DNA from: Trichomonas vaginalis G3
Taxonomy: Eukaryota; Parabasalia; Trichomonadida; Trichomonadidae
NCBI RefSeq assembly: GCF_026262505.1
Contig: NC_067206.1
Coordinates: 14,504,205 to 14,568,204 of the forward strand
DNA length: 64,000 nt
Direction: 5' to 3'
Every line of letters starts with the position of its first letter. Position 1 is the stretch's first letter. The notes beneath the pieces are model-generated. The model saw only the letters and a list, made by a program, of their open reading frames with translations, searched no databases and was not told the origin of the DNA. Shown piece after piece: positions 46,915-59,662 of this stretch. A program made the position numbers and the translations under genes.

Positions 46915-47133
46915 ATGTTGCATGCTAAGATCAGTCATAATGTAAACCTCTCAATTTTATTGTCGTGGGAAGTATCTCAATTCCTTCAAAAAAATTGAAA
47001 AACTATTTAATTTTAAAAATATAATACTTTTAATTAGTTAATTAATTGGAGATATTTTTAAAAAATCACTTTTGATAATACTTTTGAGAACTTTAATTCA
47101 AAAAATATATTCAAAAATATCCAGGATATCAAA

Positions 47134-47450
47134 GGGAATTGTTCCTTATGAGGTATATAGTTATGATGTATACCTCATAAGGAACAATTCCCTCCTTAAA
47201 ACGAGAAAACTTGTTCGAAATTGTTTATCATTTCGAACAAGTTTTCTCGTTTTTAATAAGAAACTAAAGGCTATGAGGCATTGATTATATATTAGTGCCT
47301 CACAGCCTTTTAGTTTCTAATAGATAGCTGGGAAACTTTCTCCAAATGATAAGTTATTCAGAGAAAGTTTCCCAGCTATCAAGAGGGAATTGTTCCTTAT
47401 GAGGTATAGTTATGATGTATACCTCATAAGGAACAATTCCCTCCTTAAAA
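47134..47450. repeat. Chain of five hairpins (R2)
   Basis: Reverse complement of the L2 chain; one loop is 2 nt shorter. Confidence 0.85.
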
Positions 47451-47865
47451 TCGTAGACATTTTTATACTTATTAATCAACCATTCAAAATCATATTCCTC
47501 TGAAAAGTTATTTTATTAAAAATTTAGAATTTTAATAAATATAGAGTTTGGATTTCATACAATACCTATATATTTTCAATAATGGAATTTGAAAACCATT
47601 CTCAAAAGTTCTCAGAAAACCTTTTTTTCATTAATTTAAGAAATCTGAGTATTAAATTAAGTGATAAATTCGTTTGACACTACTTTAATTTTTAAATTCA
47701 AAAAATTATATGTGCTTCTTAAAATGACTCAAAAAATTTATTATAAAATAATATATAATATTAAAAATCCCACAACATTTTTTTACTTTACATAATCGTA
47801 CTTCCTCGACGATTAATTTCCACTCAATTTCTATCATTGACCGAACTTAGCATGCAACAATACAA

Positions 47866-48270
47866 GTGGTGTACAACCAAAATATAAGTTGGTTTAAACA
47901 TATATTGCTATTCTCATGATCTTACTTAGTACTTTAAAGTTAATTTCAGAAAAAATTTGACACAATGGTATCCGGCACATACAAGTGGTGTACAACCAAA
48001 TCTTCGACTCGATGAACTTGTCATCGAGTTATATTCCAGTGTTGTTCCTTCATTCCTGATTAAGTTGCAAATTAAAGTCTGGATTCAGAGAGAAGTGTTA
48101 AAGTTATCAAAAAAGTCACAAGAGATTTCGAAGAAATGACACAATTTAAAAAAGTCGAATGCATCAGTATGCTTGAAGCTGTTCAGAAAGGTCTGAAAAA
48201 TGATACACTTGATCCCAACATTGTTTACTCAACATTAAAAATATTATTGCAAAGAAAACATTTGATTTAA
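47866..48270 (+). pseudogene. Copy of the 135-codon ORF, interrupted (R2)
   Basis: Same sequence as the other copies but no longer open throughout; only the central part (47957-48139) is open. Interruption of one copy while the adjacent integrase stays open weakens the case that this ORF is under selection, unless the difference is a consensus error. Confidence 0.5.
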
Positions 48271-48488
48271 TAAACATTTAATTTATTATAATTAATTTTT
48301 TATTACAGTATAGTAAAAAATGCTATAAATAATTATTATATTTTATTAAAATGTGACTTTTAATAGTAAGTGAATAAAATAAATCAGGAATTGGGAAAGA
48401 AATAAGGTTAATTAAAATAATGAAAATTACAAGTTTAAGGTTAATGAAAAAGTGACAATGGGCGAGTTTGTCCCCCACTCATTTTCAA

Positions 48489-49787
48489 ATGAGTGGTAGA
48501 ATCTTCGATTTAATTGATTTAGAATGGTTAAATCAAGCTAATCAACAAATTCAAAGCGGTATTAACGTCGAAACCGTTCTCCAAAATGTCCCTTTAACAG
48601 ATGGAAGAATTCTTCCCACAATATCACATAAAACTTTTAAAAACGCTCTTAATTTCAATCAAATTGAAATTCCAAAATTACGTACAGGTCCAAAACCAAA
48701 AGATCCACCACAAGAATTAATAAATACTGTCCAAAATTTACATAATAAAGTTCAAAAAATAGGAATTTCCCGGGCTTTCGGCCGAATTATAACAGATCGT
48801 CAAATGATACTTGAATCGCAAATGCAAAATCAACAAAATATTCAAATTCATTTTCCAATTCCACAATTGTCTCAACGGAATCAAAATTCAGAGTTTGATT
48901 ACAGTTCTCCTGACATTTCAAGTTCATCTGAACAGTTATCATCAGAAATCTCTTCAAATTCCGACGATTCATCAGCCGAAGAATTATTTTCATCAAGTCC
49001 AAATTCAATTGATACAGAATCGGATATAAATTCAGAAGATGACCCATATTCAATACGCACAAATACAACTTCAACATTTGAAAAAACTACAGATTATTTT
49101 GACCGTAAATTATTGAACATTCAATTTTCCGAAAGAACTGTTAATAAATGTTTCAAACTTCTCAATCTTGCACAACCGCCAAAAAATTCAAAGGCAAAAG
49201 GTCAAACAAAATACGAAGCTTTTTACGTTAATGAAATATGGCATGTAGATATTCACTTTTTAAATCATCGCCAAGGTGAATATCTATATGCCGTTATTGA
49301 CGATAAATCACGAAAAATTTTGGCTTGGTCACATCTCGAAACTAAAGAAGCGGCACAAACAAGTCGTGTCATTCAACAATGTTTCGATGTATATGGCAAA
49401 CCGTTTGCCATATGGAGTGACAATGGGCTTGAAAACTACGGTGTTTTCAAAAATTTATTAAAAAATGCAAACGTCGAATCAATCACGATAATACCACACT
49501 GCCCTTACATGAATGGCAAAATCGAAAGATTTTGGCAGAATATTCAAGTTGATGAGGTAGCTTGGGATCAAATTCAAAATTTAATCGAAAATTATAACGC
49601 AACACCACATACACAGTTACCAAAAAATCCAGAAATACATACCTGGTTTACACCAAACAAATTTTATGATATCAGCGAAAAATATGATACCACCAAAGAA
49701 CCCCTTTGGAAAGTTGATGGAGAAATTAAGGATTTGAGGATTTCTCTTCAACATTTCCGCGAGAGGAGAGCCAATCAAAGAAATTAA
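48489..49787 (+). CDS. Retroviral-type DD35E integrase (unit R3)
   Basis: Identical in protein to the L2 integrase. It looks whole. Confidence 0.9.
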   Translation: MSGRIFDLIDLEWLNQANQQIQSGINVETVLQNVPLTDGRILPTISHKTFKNALNFNQIEIPKLRTGPKPKDPPQELINTVQNLHNKVQKIGISRAFGRIITDRQMILESQMQNQQNIQIHFPIPQLSQRNQNSEFDYSSPDISSSSEQLSSEISSNSDDSSAEELFSSSPNSIDTESDINSEDDPYSIRTNTTSTFEKTTDYFDRKLLNIQFSERTVNKCFKLLNLAQPPKNSKAKGQTKYEAFYVNEIWHVDIHFLNHRQGEYLYAVIDDKSRKILAWSHLETKEAAQTSRVIQQCFDVYGKPFAIWSDNGLENYGVFKNLLKNANVESITIIPHCPYMNGKIERFWQNIQVDEVAWDQIQNLIENYNATPHTQLPKNPEIHTWFTPNKFYDISEKYDTTKEPLWKVDGEIKDLRISLQHFRERRANQRN

Positions 49788-50106
49788 TTCGGTAATATTT
49801 TAAAATCGAAAATAAAATCTAATTTTTAACACAAATTAACAATATCGATTACATCTTCTTACTAAGCTCAGTCAGATTAATAAGAATAAACACTTACTTT
49901 TTAAAACATTTACATATTTTTTTTCTTCGTTACAGAGATACGCAAGTTGCAGAAGAAGCAGCAACTGTAGTACAGTAATTTGACACTCCGAAATCGAACA
50001 TTAGTGACTTTGAGTAGATTTTGAATTTAATATAGATCTTGATTTTTAATAACCATCATAGCAAGAGCTAGTTGGTGAATGGTATCCGCGAATTTCGGCT
50101 TGAAAG

Positions 50107-51905
50107 TTGGGAAACTTTGTCCGAATGTTAAACTATTCGGACAAAGTTTCCCGCTGTTTGCGAAGGAATTGTTGGCTATGAATGTACTGATTCATGATCA
50201 GTACATCATAGCCAACAATTCCTTATATAAATTCAAAAACTTGGTGCAATCAGTTCTGATTGCACCCAAGTTTTTGAACTTTCTTGAGGGAATGAAAGGG
50301 TAAGAGGTATACATTATGAATATATACCTCTTACCCTTCCATTCCCTCTCTGACAGCGGGAAACTTTGTCCGAATGTTAAACTATTCAGACAAAGTTTCC
50401 CGCTGTTTGCGAAGGAATTGTTGGCTATGATGTACTGATTCATGATCAGTGCATCATAGCCAACAATTCCTTATACAAATTTCAAAAACTTGGGTGCAAT
50501 CAGTTCTGATTGCACCCAAGTTTTTGAACTTTCTCGAGGGAATGGAAGGGTAAGAGGTATATATTCATAATGTATACCTCTTACCCTTCCATTCCTTCGC
50601 AAACAGCGGGAAACTTTGTCTGAATAGTTTAACATTCAGACAAAGTTTCCCGCTGTTTGCGAAGGAATTGTTGGCTATAATGTACTGATTCATGATCAGT
50701 GCATCATAGCCAACAATTCCTTATACAAATTTCAAAAACTTGGGTGCAATCAGTTCTGATTGCACCCAAGTTTTTGAACTTTCTCGAGGGAATGGAAGGG
50801 TAAGAGGTATATATTCATAATGTATACCTCTTACCCTTCCATTCCTTCGCAAACAGCGGGAAACTTTGTCTGAATAGTTTAACATTCAGACAAAGTTTCC
50901 CGCTGTTTGCGAAGGAATTGTTGGCTATAATGTACTGATTCATGATCAGTGCATCATAGCCAACAATTCCTTATACAAATTTCAAAAACTTGGGTGCAAT
51001 CAGTTCTGATTGCACCCAAGTTTTTGAACTTTCTCGAGGGAATGGAAGGGTAAGAGGTATATATTCATAATGTATACCTCTTACCCTTCCATTCCTTCGC
51101 AAACAGCGGGAAACTTTGTCTGAATAGTTTAACATTCAGACAAAGTTTCCCGCTGTTTGCGAAGGAATTGTTGGCTATAATGTACTGATTCATGATCAGT
51201 GCATCATAGCCAACAATTCCTTATACAAATTTCAAAAACTTGGGTGCAATCAGTTCTGATTGCACCCAAGTTTTTGAACTTTCTCGAGGGAATGGAAGGG
51301 TAAGAGGTATATATTCATAATGTATACCTCTTACCCTTCCATTCCTTCGCAAACAGCGGGAAACTTTGTCTGAATAGTTTAACATTCAGACAAAGTTTCC
51401 CGCTGTTTGCGAAGGAATTGTTGGCTATAATGTACTGATTCATGATCAGTGCATCATAGCCAACAATTCCTTATACAAATTCAAAACTTGGGTGCAATCA
51501 GTTCTGATTGCACCAAGTTTTTGAACTTTCTCGAGGGAATGGAAGGGTAAGAGGTATATATTCATAATGTATACCTCTTACCCTTCCATTCCTTCGCAAA
51601 CAGCGGGAAACTTTGTCTGAATAGTTTAACATTCAGACAAAGTTTCCCGCTGTTTGCGAAGGAATTGTTGGCTATGATGTACTGATTCATGATCAGTGCA
51701 TCATAGCCAACAATTCCTTATACAAATTTCAAAAACTTGGGTGCAATCAGTTCTGATTGCACCCAAGTTTTTGAACTTTCTCGAGGAATGAAAGGGTAAG
51801 AGGTATACATTATGAATATATACCTCTTACCCTTCCATTCCCTCTCTGACAGCGGAAAACTTTGTCTGAATGTTAAACTATTCAGACAAAGTTTCCCGCT
51901 GTCAG
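50107..51905. repeat. Hairpin satellite, 7 monomers (R3)
   Basis: Loop D at about 50188, 50436, 50687, 50937, 51186, 51436 and 51684. The second A hairpin (about 50360-50410) has CCGAAT on one arm but ATTCAG on the other, an intermediate between the two paired states. Confidence 0.9.
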
Positions 51906-52460
51906 CGAAAGAATTGTTCCATCTGGTGCATAGAGTGTGAATCTATGCACCAAATGGAGCAAGTCCCTCGCGAAATTGCCAAAACTTGCGTCGCATTTCA
52001 AAGATTGCGACCCAAATTTTGGCGATTTCTAGTAGAGATGGAGTATTTTGAGTCACTGACCTATATGCAGTGGCTCAAAGGGCTCCATCTCTACTTTGAA
52101 GCAAGGAAACTTTCCTCGAAATTTTGATAATTTGAAGAAAGTTTTCAAGCAATTAACAAAGGATTACTCGCTATGAGGTAAAAATTCTAGATTTTCACCT
52201 CATAGCGAGAGCTTCCCTTTCATTGCTTGAAAACTTTCCCCAGCTTCAAAATTGGGGAAAGGGCTGTAAAGTCGACTCCGATACCAGCAGGTACCAGAGT
52301 ATTTAAAAGAGAAGCCCTCGCACGAGTTTCTATGAAGACCTTCTCATTCAAGAAGATCTTAATAGAAAATCGTACGAGGGCATTGGAAACTCGCGTCTGG
52401 TACATGTTGGTACCAGAGTGTTTGAGATTTGAAGACTCTGGTACTAACATGTACCAGAAT
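51906..52460. repeat. Block of nested hairpins (R3)
   Basis: Reverse complement of the block at 30723-31273. Confidence 0.8.
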
Positions 52461-52754
52461 TTATGATGAATTTAAGATGGACCATTATAAAATGGTAGCG
52501 GTTTGTTTCAAAAAAATTTAGATGAGATTTGCATAGATATAGATTATATGATTTATACATATGAAAAATAATATATAAAAATATAATTTTGAGATAATTA
52601 TGTAAATAATATTTTAAATATTTGAATTTGAGGTATAAATTTTATAGTAAAATATATTATAAAGAGTATTTATATAAATATTGTAAAATAATATAAGTAA
52701 TAAAAATTGAGACCCCTCCCTGTTTTTGATGTTTTGTCACTTTTTCGGTAATTC

Positions 52755-53303
52755 TTATTGTTTCGACTCTATTAATCCATAACTCTTGGCTGCATCCCAA
52801 AATGACAAATGGCTATTTAATAAATCATCATAAGAATAACCTGCTATTTTGTCTAAAATTAACCTAAGAGAGAATATTTTTTGCTCATAAGAAACTAATT
52901 GCAATATGCAAACGCAATCTTTGTTCCTTTTAGAGATCCATCTTTTAATTTTTTCTTCATTTGTATTGCCATTATCTAATATTGTTTCTTTTCGTTTAGG
53001 TTTGCTCTTATAAATAACATATCTTTCATAATATTGACGAATGACGAGATTCTTAAATTCTTCTGTTTTTGATCTTGCAAAATATCGTAATAACAAACTT
53101 AGTATGTTGTCTATCCATTTTTATAATTCTTTTTCTGATTCATCTGCTTTTTCAGCAAATAAATTTTTCCCAGTTAAATGAAAATTGATTAATTCAACCT
53201 TTGGGAACATTCCAAAATTATTATCATAAGACAAATTACGGAAAGTGAACTCAAACAAAAAGTGACACAATGCATTTGCCAACCAAATAACTTTACAAAG
53301 CAA
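52755..53303 (-). pseudogene. Coding-like segment antisense to the integrase (R3)
   Basis: Same translation as the copy at 35882-36430. Confidence 0.4.
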
Positions 53304-53698
53304 AAACTTAAATTACTTGTCAAGCTTACTATTCTTATTTTAACAATTAAAAAATTAAATTTTATTTTTTATTTAAAAAAATCATCTTATATCATCTGAT
53401 ATATATATATAACAGCATTAATATTTCAATGATTCACAAATCAACTTTTTCATTATTTTAAATAATTATAGAATATATACCGACTTTTTGTACATAAATA
53501 TTTTTAGATTCAATAATGATTTACGGTTTTTTTCAAAACTTATAATTTTCAAAGAGAAAGAGACAGACTAGCCCATTGTCACTTTTTAATTTAGCAAATG
53601 AACGCTTATGGAGTGGAGTTTTTGGGTAAATCTGATTTGCTTATAAATGAAATAAAATCAAAAGAAACCATATTGGCATTATATTATGCAAAAATAAA

Positions 53699-54611
53699 TG
53701 ATCTTACTTAGTACTTTTAAAGTTAATTTCAGAAAAAATTTGACACAATGGTATCCGGCACATACAAGTGGTGTACAACCAAAATATAAGTTGGTTTAAA
53801 CATATATTGCTATATCTCATGATCTTACTTAGTACTTTTAAAGTTAATTTCAGAAAAAATTTGACACAATGGTATCCGGCACATACAAGTGGTGTACAAC
53901 CAAAATATAAGTTGGTTTGAACATATATTGCTATATCTCATGATCTTACTTAGTACTTTTAAAGTTAATTTCAGAAAAAATTTGACACAATGGTATCCGG
54001 CACATACAAGTGGTGTACAACCAAAATATAAGTTGGTTTGAACATATATTGCTATATCTCATGATCTTACTTAGTACTTTTAAAGTTAATTTCAGAAAAA
54101 ATTTGACACAATGGTATCCGGCACATACAAGTGGTGTACAACCAAAATATAAGTTGGTTTGAACATATATTGCTATATCTCATGATCTTACTTAGTACTT
54201 TTAAAGTTAATTTCAGAAAAAATTTGACACAATGGTATCCGGCACATACAAGTGGTGTACAACCAAAATATAAGTTGGTTTAACATATATTGCTATATCT
54301 CATGATCTTACTTAGTACTTTTAAAGTTAATTTCAGAAAAAATTTGACACAATGGTATCCGGCACATACAAGTGGTGTACAACCAAAATATAAGTTGGTT
54401 TGAACATATATTGCTATATCTCATGATCTTACTTAGTACTTTTAAAGTTAATTTCAGAAAAAATTTGACACAATGGTATCCGGCACATACAAGTGGTGTA
54501 CAACCAAAATATAAGTTGGTTTGAACATATATTGCTATATCTCATGATCTTACTTAGTACTTTTAAAGTTAATTTCAGAAAAAATTTGACACAATGGTAT
54601 CCGGCACATAA
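53699..54611. repeat. 121-bp tandem satellite, about 7.5 monomers (R3)
   Basis: The only array of different length. In window order the diagnostic position reads T C C C T C C, against T C C C T T C C C elsewhere, so two adjacent monomers were lost, as expected from unequal exchange. Confidence 0.9.
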
Positions 54612-54831
54612 TGTTGCATGCTAAGATCAGTCATAATGTAAACCTCTCAATTTTATTGTCGTGGGAAGTATCTCAATTCCTTCAAAAAAATTGAAAAACT
54701 ATTTAATTTTAAAAATATAATACTTTTAATTAGTTAATTAATTGGAGATATTTTTTAAAAAATCACTTTTGATAATACTTTTGAGAACTTTAATTCAAAA
54801 AATATATTCAAAAATATCCAGGATATCAAAA

Positions 54832-55150
54832 GGGAATTGTTCCTTATGAGGTATATAGTTATGATGTATACCTCATAAGGAACAATTCCCTCCTTAAAAC
54901 GAGAAAACTTGTTCGAAATTGTTTATCATTTCGAACAAGTTTTCTCGTTTTTAATAAGAAACTAAAGGCTATGAGGCATTGATTATATATTAGTGCCTCA
55001 CAGCCTTTTAGTTTCTAATAGATAGCTGGGAAACTTTCTCCAAATGATAAGTTATTCAGAGAAAGTTTCCCAGCTATCAAGAGGGAATTGTTCCTTATGA
55101 GGTATATAGTTATGATGTATACCTCATAAGGAACAATTCCCTCCTTAAAA
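54832..55150. repeat. Chain of five hairpins (R3)
   Basis: Reverse complement of the L2 chain, arms paired. Confidence 0.85.
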
Positions 55151-55566
55151 TCGTAGACATTTTTATACTTATTAATCAACCATTCAAAATCATATTCCTC
55201 TGAAAAGTTATTTTATTAAAAATTTAGAATTTTAATAAATATAGAGTTTGGATTTCATACAATACCTATATATTTTCAATAATGGAATTTGAAAACCATT
55301 CTCAAAAGTTCTCAGAAAACCTTTTTTTCATTAATTTTAAGAAATCTGAGTATTAAATTAAGTGATAAATTCGTTTGACACTACTTTAATTTTTAAATTC
55401 AAAAAATTATATGTGCTTCTTAAAATGACTCAAAAAATTTTATTATAAATAATATATAATATTAAAAATCCCACAACATTTTTTTACTTTACATAATCGT
55501 ACTTCCTCGACGATTAATTTCCACTCAATTTCTATCATTGACCGAACTTAGCATGCAACAATACAA

Positions 55567-55974
55567 GTGGTGTACAACCAAAATATAAGTTGGTTTAAAC
55601 ATATATTGCTATATCTCATGATCTTACTTAGTACTTTTAAAGTTAATTTCAGAAAAAATTTGACACAATGGTATCCGGCACATACAAGTGGTGTACAACC
55701 AAATCTTCGACTCGATGAACTTGTCATCGAGTTATATTCCAGTGTTGTTCCTTCATTCCTGATTAAGTTGCAAATTAAAGGTCTGGATTCAGAGAGAAGT
55801 GTTAAAGTTATCAAAAAAGTCACAAGAGATTTCGAAGAAATGACACAATTTAAAAAAGTCGAATGCATCAGTATGCTTGAAGCTGTTCAGAAAGGTCTGA
55901 AAAATGATACACTTGATCCCAACATTGTTTACTCAACATTAAAAATATTATTGCAAAGAAAACATTTGATTTAA
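55567..55974 (+). CDS. 135-codon ORF, hypothetical (unit R3)
   Basis: Same protein as the L2 copy; directly upstream of the R4 integrase. Confidence 0.4.
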   Translation: MVYNQNISWFKHILLYLMILLSTFKVNFRKNLTQWYPAHTSGVQPNLRLDELVIELYSSVVPSFLIKLQIKGLDSERSVKVIKKVTRDFEEMTQFKKVECISMLEAVQKGLKNDTLDPNIVYSTLKILLQRKHLI

Positions 55975-56162
55975 TAAACATTTAATTTATTATAATTAAT
56001 TTTTTATTACAGTATAGTAAAAAATGCTATAAATAAATTATTATATTTTATTAAAATGTGACTTTTAATAGTAAGTGAATAAAATAAATCAGGAATTGGG
56101 AAAGAAATAAGGTTAATTAAAATAATGAAAATTACAAGTTTAAGGTTAATGAAAAAGTGACA

Positions 56163-57491
56163 ATGGGCGAGTTTGTCCCCCACTCATTTCAAATGAGTGG
56201 TAGAATCTTCGATTTAATTGATTTAGAATGGTTAAATCAAGCTAATCAACAAATTCAAAGCGGTATTAACGTCGAAACCGTTCTCCAAAATGTCCCTTTA
56301 ACAGATGGAAGAATTCTTCCCACAATATCACATAAAACTTTTAAAAACGCTCTTAATTTCAATCAAATTGAAATTCCAAAATTACGTACAGGTCCAAAAC
56401 CAAAAGATCCACCACAAGAATTAATAAATACTGTCCAAAATTTACATAATAAAGTTCAAAAAATAGGAATTTCCCGGGCTTTCGGCCGAATTATAACAGA
56501 TCGTCAAATGATACTTGAATCGCAAATGCAAAATCAACAAAATATTCAAATTCATTTTCCAATTCCACAATTGTCTCAACGGAATCAAAATTCAGAGTTT
56601 GATTACAGTTCTCCTGACATTTCAAGTTCATCTGAACAGTTATCATCAGAAATCTCTTCAAATTCCGACGATTCATCAGCCGAAGAATTATTTTCATCAA
56701 GTCCAAATTCAATTGATACAGAATCGGATATAAATTCAGAAGATGACCCATATTCAATACGCACAAATACAACTTCAACATTTGAAAAAACTACAGATTA
56801 TTTTGACCGTAAATTATTGAACATTCAATTTTCCGAAAGAACTGTTAATAAATGTTTCAAACTTCTCAATCTTGCACAACCGCCAAAAAATTCAAAGGCA
56901 AAAGGTCAAACAAAATACGAAGCTTTTTACGTTAATGAAATATGGCATGTAGATATTCACTTTTTAAATCATCGCCAAGGTGAATATCTATATGCCGTTA
57001 TTGACGATAAATCACGAAAAATTTTGGCTTGGTCACATCTCGAAACTAAAGAAGCGGCACAAACAAGTCGTGTCATTCAACAATGTTTCGATGTATATGG
57101 CAAACCGTTTGCCATATGGAGTGACAATGGGCTTGAAAACTACGGTGTTTTCAAAAATTTATTAAAAAATGCAAACGTCGAATCAATCACGATAATACCA
57201 CACTGCCCTTACATGAATGGCAAAATCGAAAGATTTTGGCAGAATATTCAAGTTGATGAGGTAGCTTGGGATCAAATTCAAAATTTAATCGAAAATTATA
57301 ACGCAACACCACATACACAGTTACCAAAAAATCCAGAAATACATACCTGGTTTACACCAAACAAATTTTATGATATCAGCGAAAAATATGATACCACCAA
57401 AGAACCCCTTTGGAAAGTTGATGGAGAAATTAAGGATTTGAGGATTTCTCTTCAACATTTCCGCGAGAGGAGAGCCAATCAAAGAAATTAA
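56163..57491 (+). CDS. Retroviral-type DD35E integrase (unit R4), longer N-terminus
   Basis: From residue 11 (MSGRIFDLID, ATG at 56193) this equals the other integrases, and it looks whole. Here the frame also runs upstream to an ATG inside the 17-bp repeat (ATGGGC), adding MGEFVPHSFQ. The Inr-like site lies downstream of that ATG, so the usual start at 56193 remains the more likely one. It is the outermost integrase of the array. Confidence 0.88.
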   Translation: MGEFVPHSFQMSGRIFDLIDLEWLNQANQQIQSGINVETVLQNVPLTDGRILPTISHKTFKNALNFNQIEIPKLRTGPKPKDPPQELINTVQNLHNKVQKIGISRAFGRIITDRQMILESQMQNQQNIQIHFPIPQLSQRNQNSEFDYSSPDISSSSEQLSSEISSNSDDSSAEELFSSSPNSIDTESDINSEDDPYSIRTNTTSTFEKTTDYFDRKLLNIQFSERTVNKCFKLLNLAQPPKNSKAKGQTKYEAFYVNEIWHVDIHFLNHRQGEYLYAVIDDKSRKILAWSHLETKEAAQTSRVIQQCFDVYGKPFAIWSDNGLENYGVFKNLLKNANVESITIIPHCPYMNGKIERFWQNIQVDEVAWDQIQNLIENYNATPHTQLPKNPEIHTWFTPNKFYDISEKYDTTKEPLWKVDGEIKDLRISLQHFRERRANQRN

Positions 57492-57804
57492 TTCGGTAAT
57501 ATTTTAAAATCGAAAATAAAATCTAATTTTTAACACAAATTAACAATATCGATTACATCTTCTTACTAAGCTCAGTCAGATTAATAAGAATAAACACTTA
57601 CTTTTTAAAACATTTACATATTTTTTTTCTTCGTTACAGAGATACGCAAGTTGCAGAAGAAGCAGCAACTGTAGTACAGTAATTTGACACTCCGAAATCG
57701 AACATTAGTGACTTTGAGTAGATTTTGAATTTAATATAGATCTTGATTTTTAATAACCATCATAGCAAGAGCTAGTTGGTGAATGGTATCCGCGAATTTC
57801 GGCT

Positions 57805-58854
57805 TGAAAGTTGGGAAACTTTGTCCGAATGTTAAACTATTCGGACAAAGTTTCCCGCTGTTTGCGAAGGAATTGTTGGCTATGATGTACTGATTCATGA
57901 TCAGTACATCATAGCCAACAATTCCTTATACAAAGTTCAAAAACTTGGGTGCAATCAGAACTGATTGCACCCAAGTTTTTGAACTTTCTCGAGGGAATGA
58001 AAGGGTAAGAGGTATACATTATGAATATATACCTCTTACCCTTCCATTCCCTCTCTGACAGCGGGAAACTTTGTCTGAATGTTAAACTATTCAGACAAAG
58101 TTTCCCGCTGTTTGCGAAGGAATTGTTGGCTATGATGTACTGATTCATGATCAGTGCATCATAGCCAACAATTCCTTATACAAAGTTCAAAAACTTGGGT
58201 GCAATCAGTTCTGATTGCACCCAAGTTTTTGAACTTTCTCGAGGGAATGAAAGGGTAAGAGGTATATATTATAATGTATACCTCTTACCCTTCCATTCCT
58301 TCGACAGCGGGAAACTTTGTCTGAATGTTAAACATTCAGACAAAGTTTCCCGCTGTTTGCGAAGGAATTGTTGGCTATAATGTACTGATTCATGATCAGT
58401 GCATCATAGCCAACAATTCCTTATACAAAGTTCAAAAACTTGGGTGCAATCAGAACTGATTGCACCCAAGTTTTTGAACTTTCTCGAGGGAATGAAGGGT
58501 AAGAGGTATATATTCATAATGTATACCTCTTACCCTTCCATTCCTTCGCAAACAGCGGGAAACTTTGTCTGAATAGTTTAACATTCAGACAAAGTTTCCC
58601 GCTGTTTGCGAAGGAATTGTTGGCTATGATGTACTGATTCATGATCAGTGCATCATAGCCAACAATTCCTTATACAAATTTCAAAAACTTGGGTGCAATC
58701 ACTGATTGCACCCAAGTTTTTGAACTTTCTCGAGGAATGAAAGGGTAAGAGGTATACATTATGAATATATACCTCTTACCCTTCCATTCCCTCTCTGACA
58801 GCGGAAAACTTTGTCTGAATGTTAAACTATTCAGACAAAGTTTCCGCTGTCAGC
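57805..58854. repeat. Hairpin satellite, 4 monomers (R4)
   Basis: Loop D at about 57894, 58141, 58387 and 58638; the shortest array in the window. The first A hairpin has the CCGAAT/ATTCGG pair. Confidence 0.9.
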
Positions 58855-59406
58855 GAAAGAATTGTTCCATCTGGTGCATAGAGTGTGAATCTATGCACCA
58901 AATGGAGCAAGTCCCTCGCGAAATTGCCAAAACTTGCGTCGCATTTCAAAGATTGCGACCCAAATTTTGGCGATTTCTAGTAGAGATGGAGTATTTTGAG
59001 TCACTGACCTATATGCAGTGGCTCAAAGGGCTCCATCTCTACTTTGAAGCAAGGAAACTTTCCTCGAAATTTTGATAATTTGAAGAAAGTTTTCAAGCAA
59101 TTAACAAAGGATTACTCGCTATGAGGTAAAAATTCTAGATTTTCACCTCATAGCGAGAGCTTCCCTTTCATTGCTTGAAAACTTTCCCCAGCTTCAAAAT
59201 TGGGAAAGGGCTGTAAAGTCGACTCCGATACCAGCAGGTACCAGAGTATTTAAAAGAGAAGCCCTCGCACGAGTTTCTATGAAGACCTTCTCATTCAAGA
59301 AGATCTTAATAGAAAATCGTACGAGGGCATTGGAAACTCGCGTCTGGTACATGTTGGTACCAGAGTGTTTGAGATTTGAAGACTCTGGTACTAACATGTA
59401 CCAGAA
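58855..59406. repeat. Block of nested hairpins (R4)
   Basis: Reverse complement of the block at 30723-31273, with one G fewer in the GGGGAAAGG stretch. Confidence 0.8.
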
Positions 59407-59592
59407 TTTATGATGAATTTAAGATGGACCATTATAAAATGGTAGCGGTTTGTTTCAAAAAAATTTAGATGAGATTTGCATAGATATAGATTATATGATT
59501 TATACATATGAAAAATAATATATAAAAATATAATTTTGAGATAATTATGTAAATAATATTTTAAATATTTGAATTTGAGGTATAAATTTTAT

Positions 59593-59595
<3 letters not shown>

Positions 59596-59623
<28 letters not shown>
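59596..59623. repeat. Poly-A run at array boundary
   Basis: 28 consecutive A. It lies exactly where the repeat unit is cut and unrelated DNA begins; intact units read ATAGTAAAATATATT here. Confidence 0.95.
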
Positions 59624-59625
<2 letters not shown>

Positions 59626-59629
59626 TAGT

Positions 59630-59662
59630 GGGGCTTCCAGGGGCTGCGCCCCTTCTAGCCCC
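59630..59662. terminator. GC-rich two-tier hairpin
   Basis: GGGGC-TGC-GCCCC (59640-59652) lies inside GGGGCT...AGCCCC (59630-59635 with 59657-59662). It is the most GC-rich spot in the window and lies 43 bp beyond the stop of the leftward 292-aa gene. It could end that transcript or mark the end of another element; only the hairpin itself is certain. Confidence 0.45.

Larger units (their letters stand above)
39541..48463 (+). mobile_element. Complete repeat unit R2 (8.92 kb) with integrase
   Basis: Rightward unit with 11 hairpin monomers. 17-bp repeat at 45632-45648, inverse at 48447-48463. Integrase at 39566-40864. Confidence 0.7.
48464..56168 (+). mobile_element. Complete repeat unit R3 (7.7 kb) with integrase
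   Basis: Rightward unit with 7 hairpin monomers and a 121-bp array shorter by two monomers. 17-bp repeat at 53571-53587, inverse at 56152-56168. Integrase at 48489-49787. Confidence 0.7.
56169..59595 (+). mobile_element. Truncated repeat unit R4 at the array edge
   Basis: Integrase, 3' spacer, only 4 hairpin monomers and the hairpin block, then the unit ends in the AT spacer at TTATAGTA. The antisense segment and everything beyond it are absent. A poly-A run follows directly. Confidence 0.75.
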
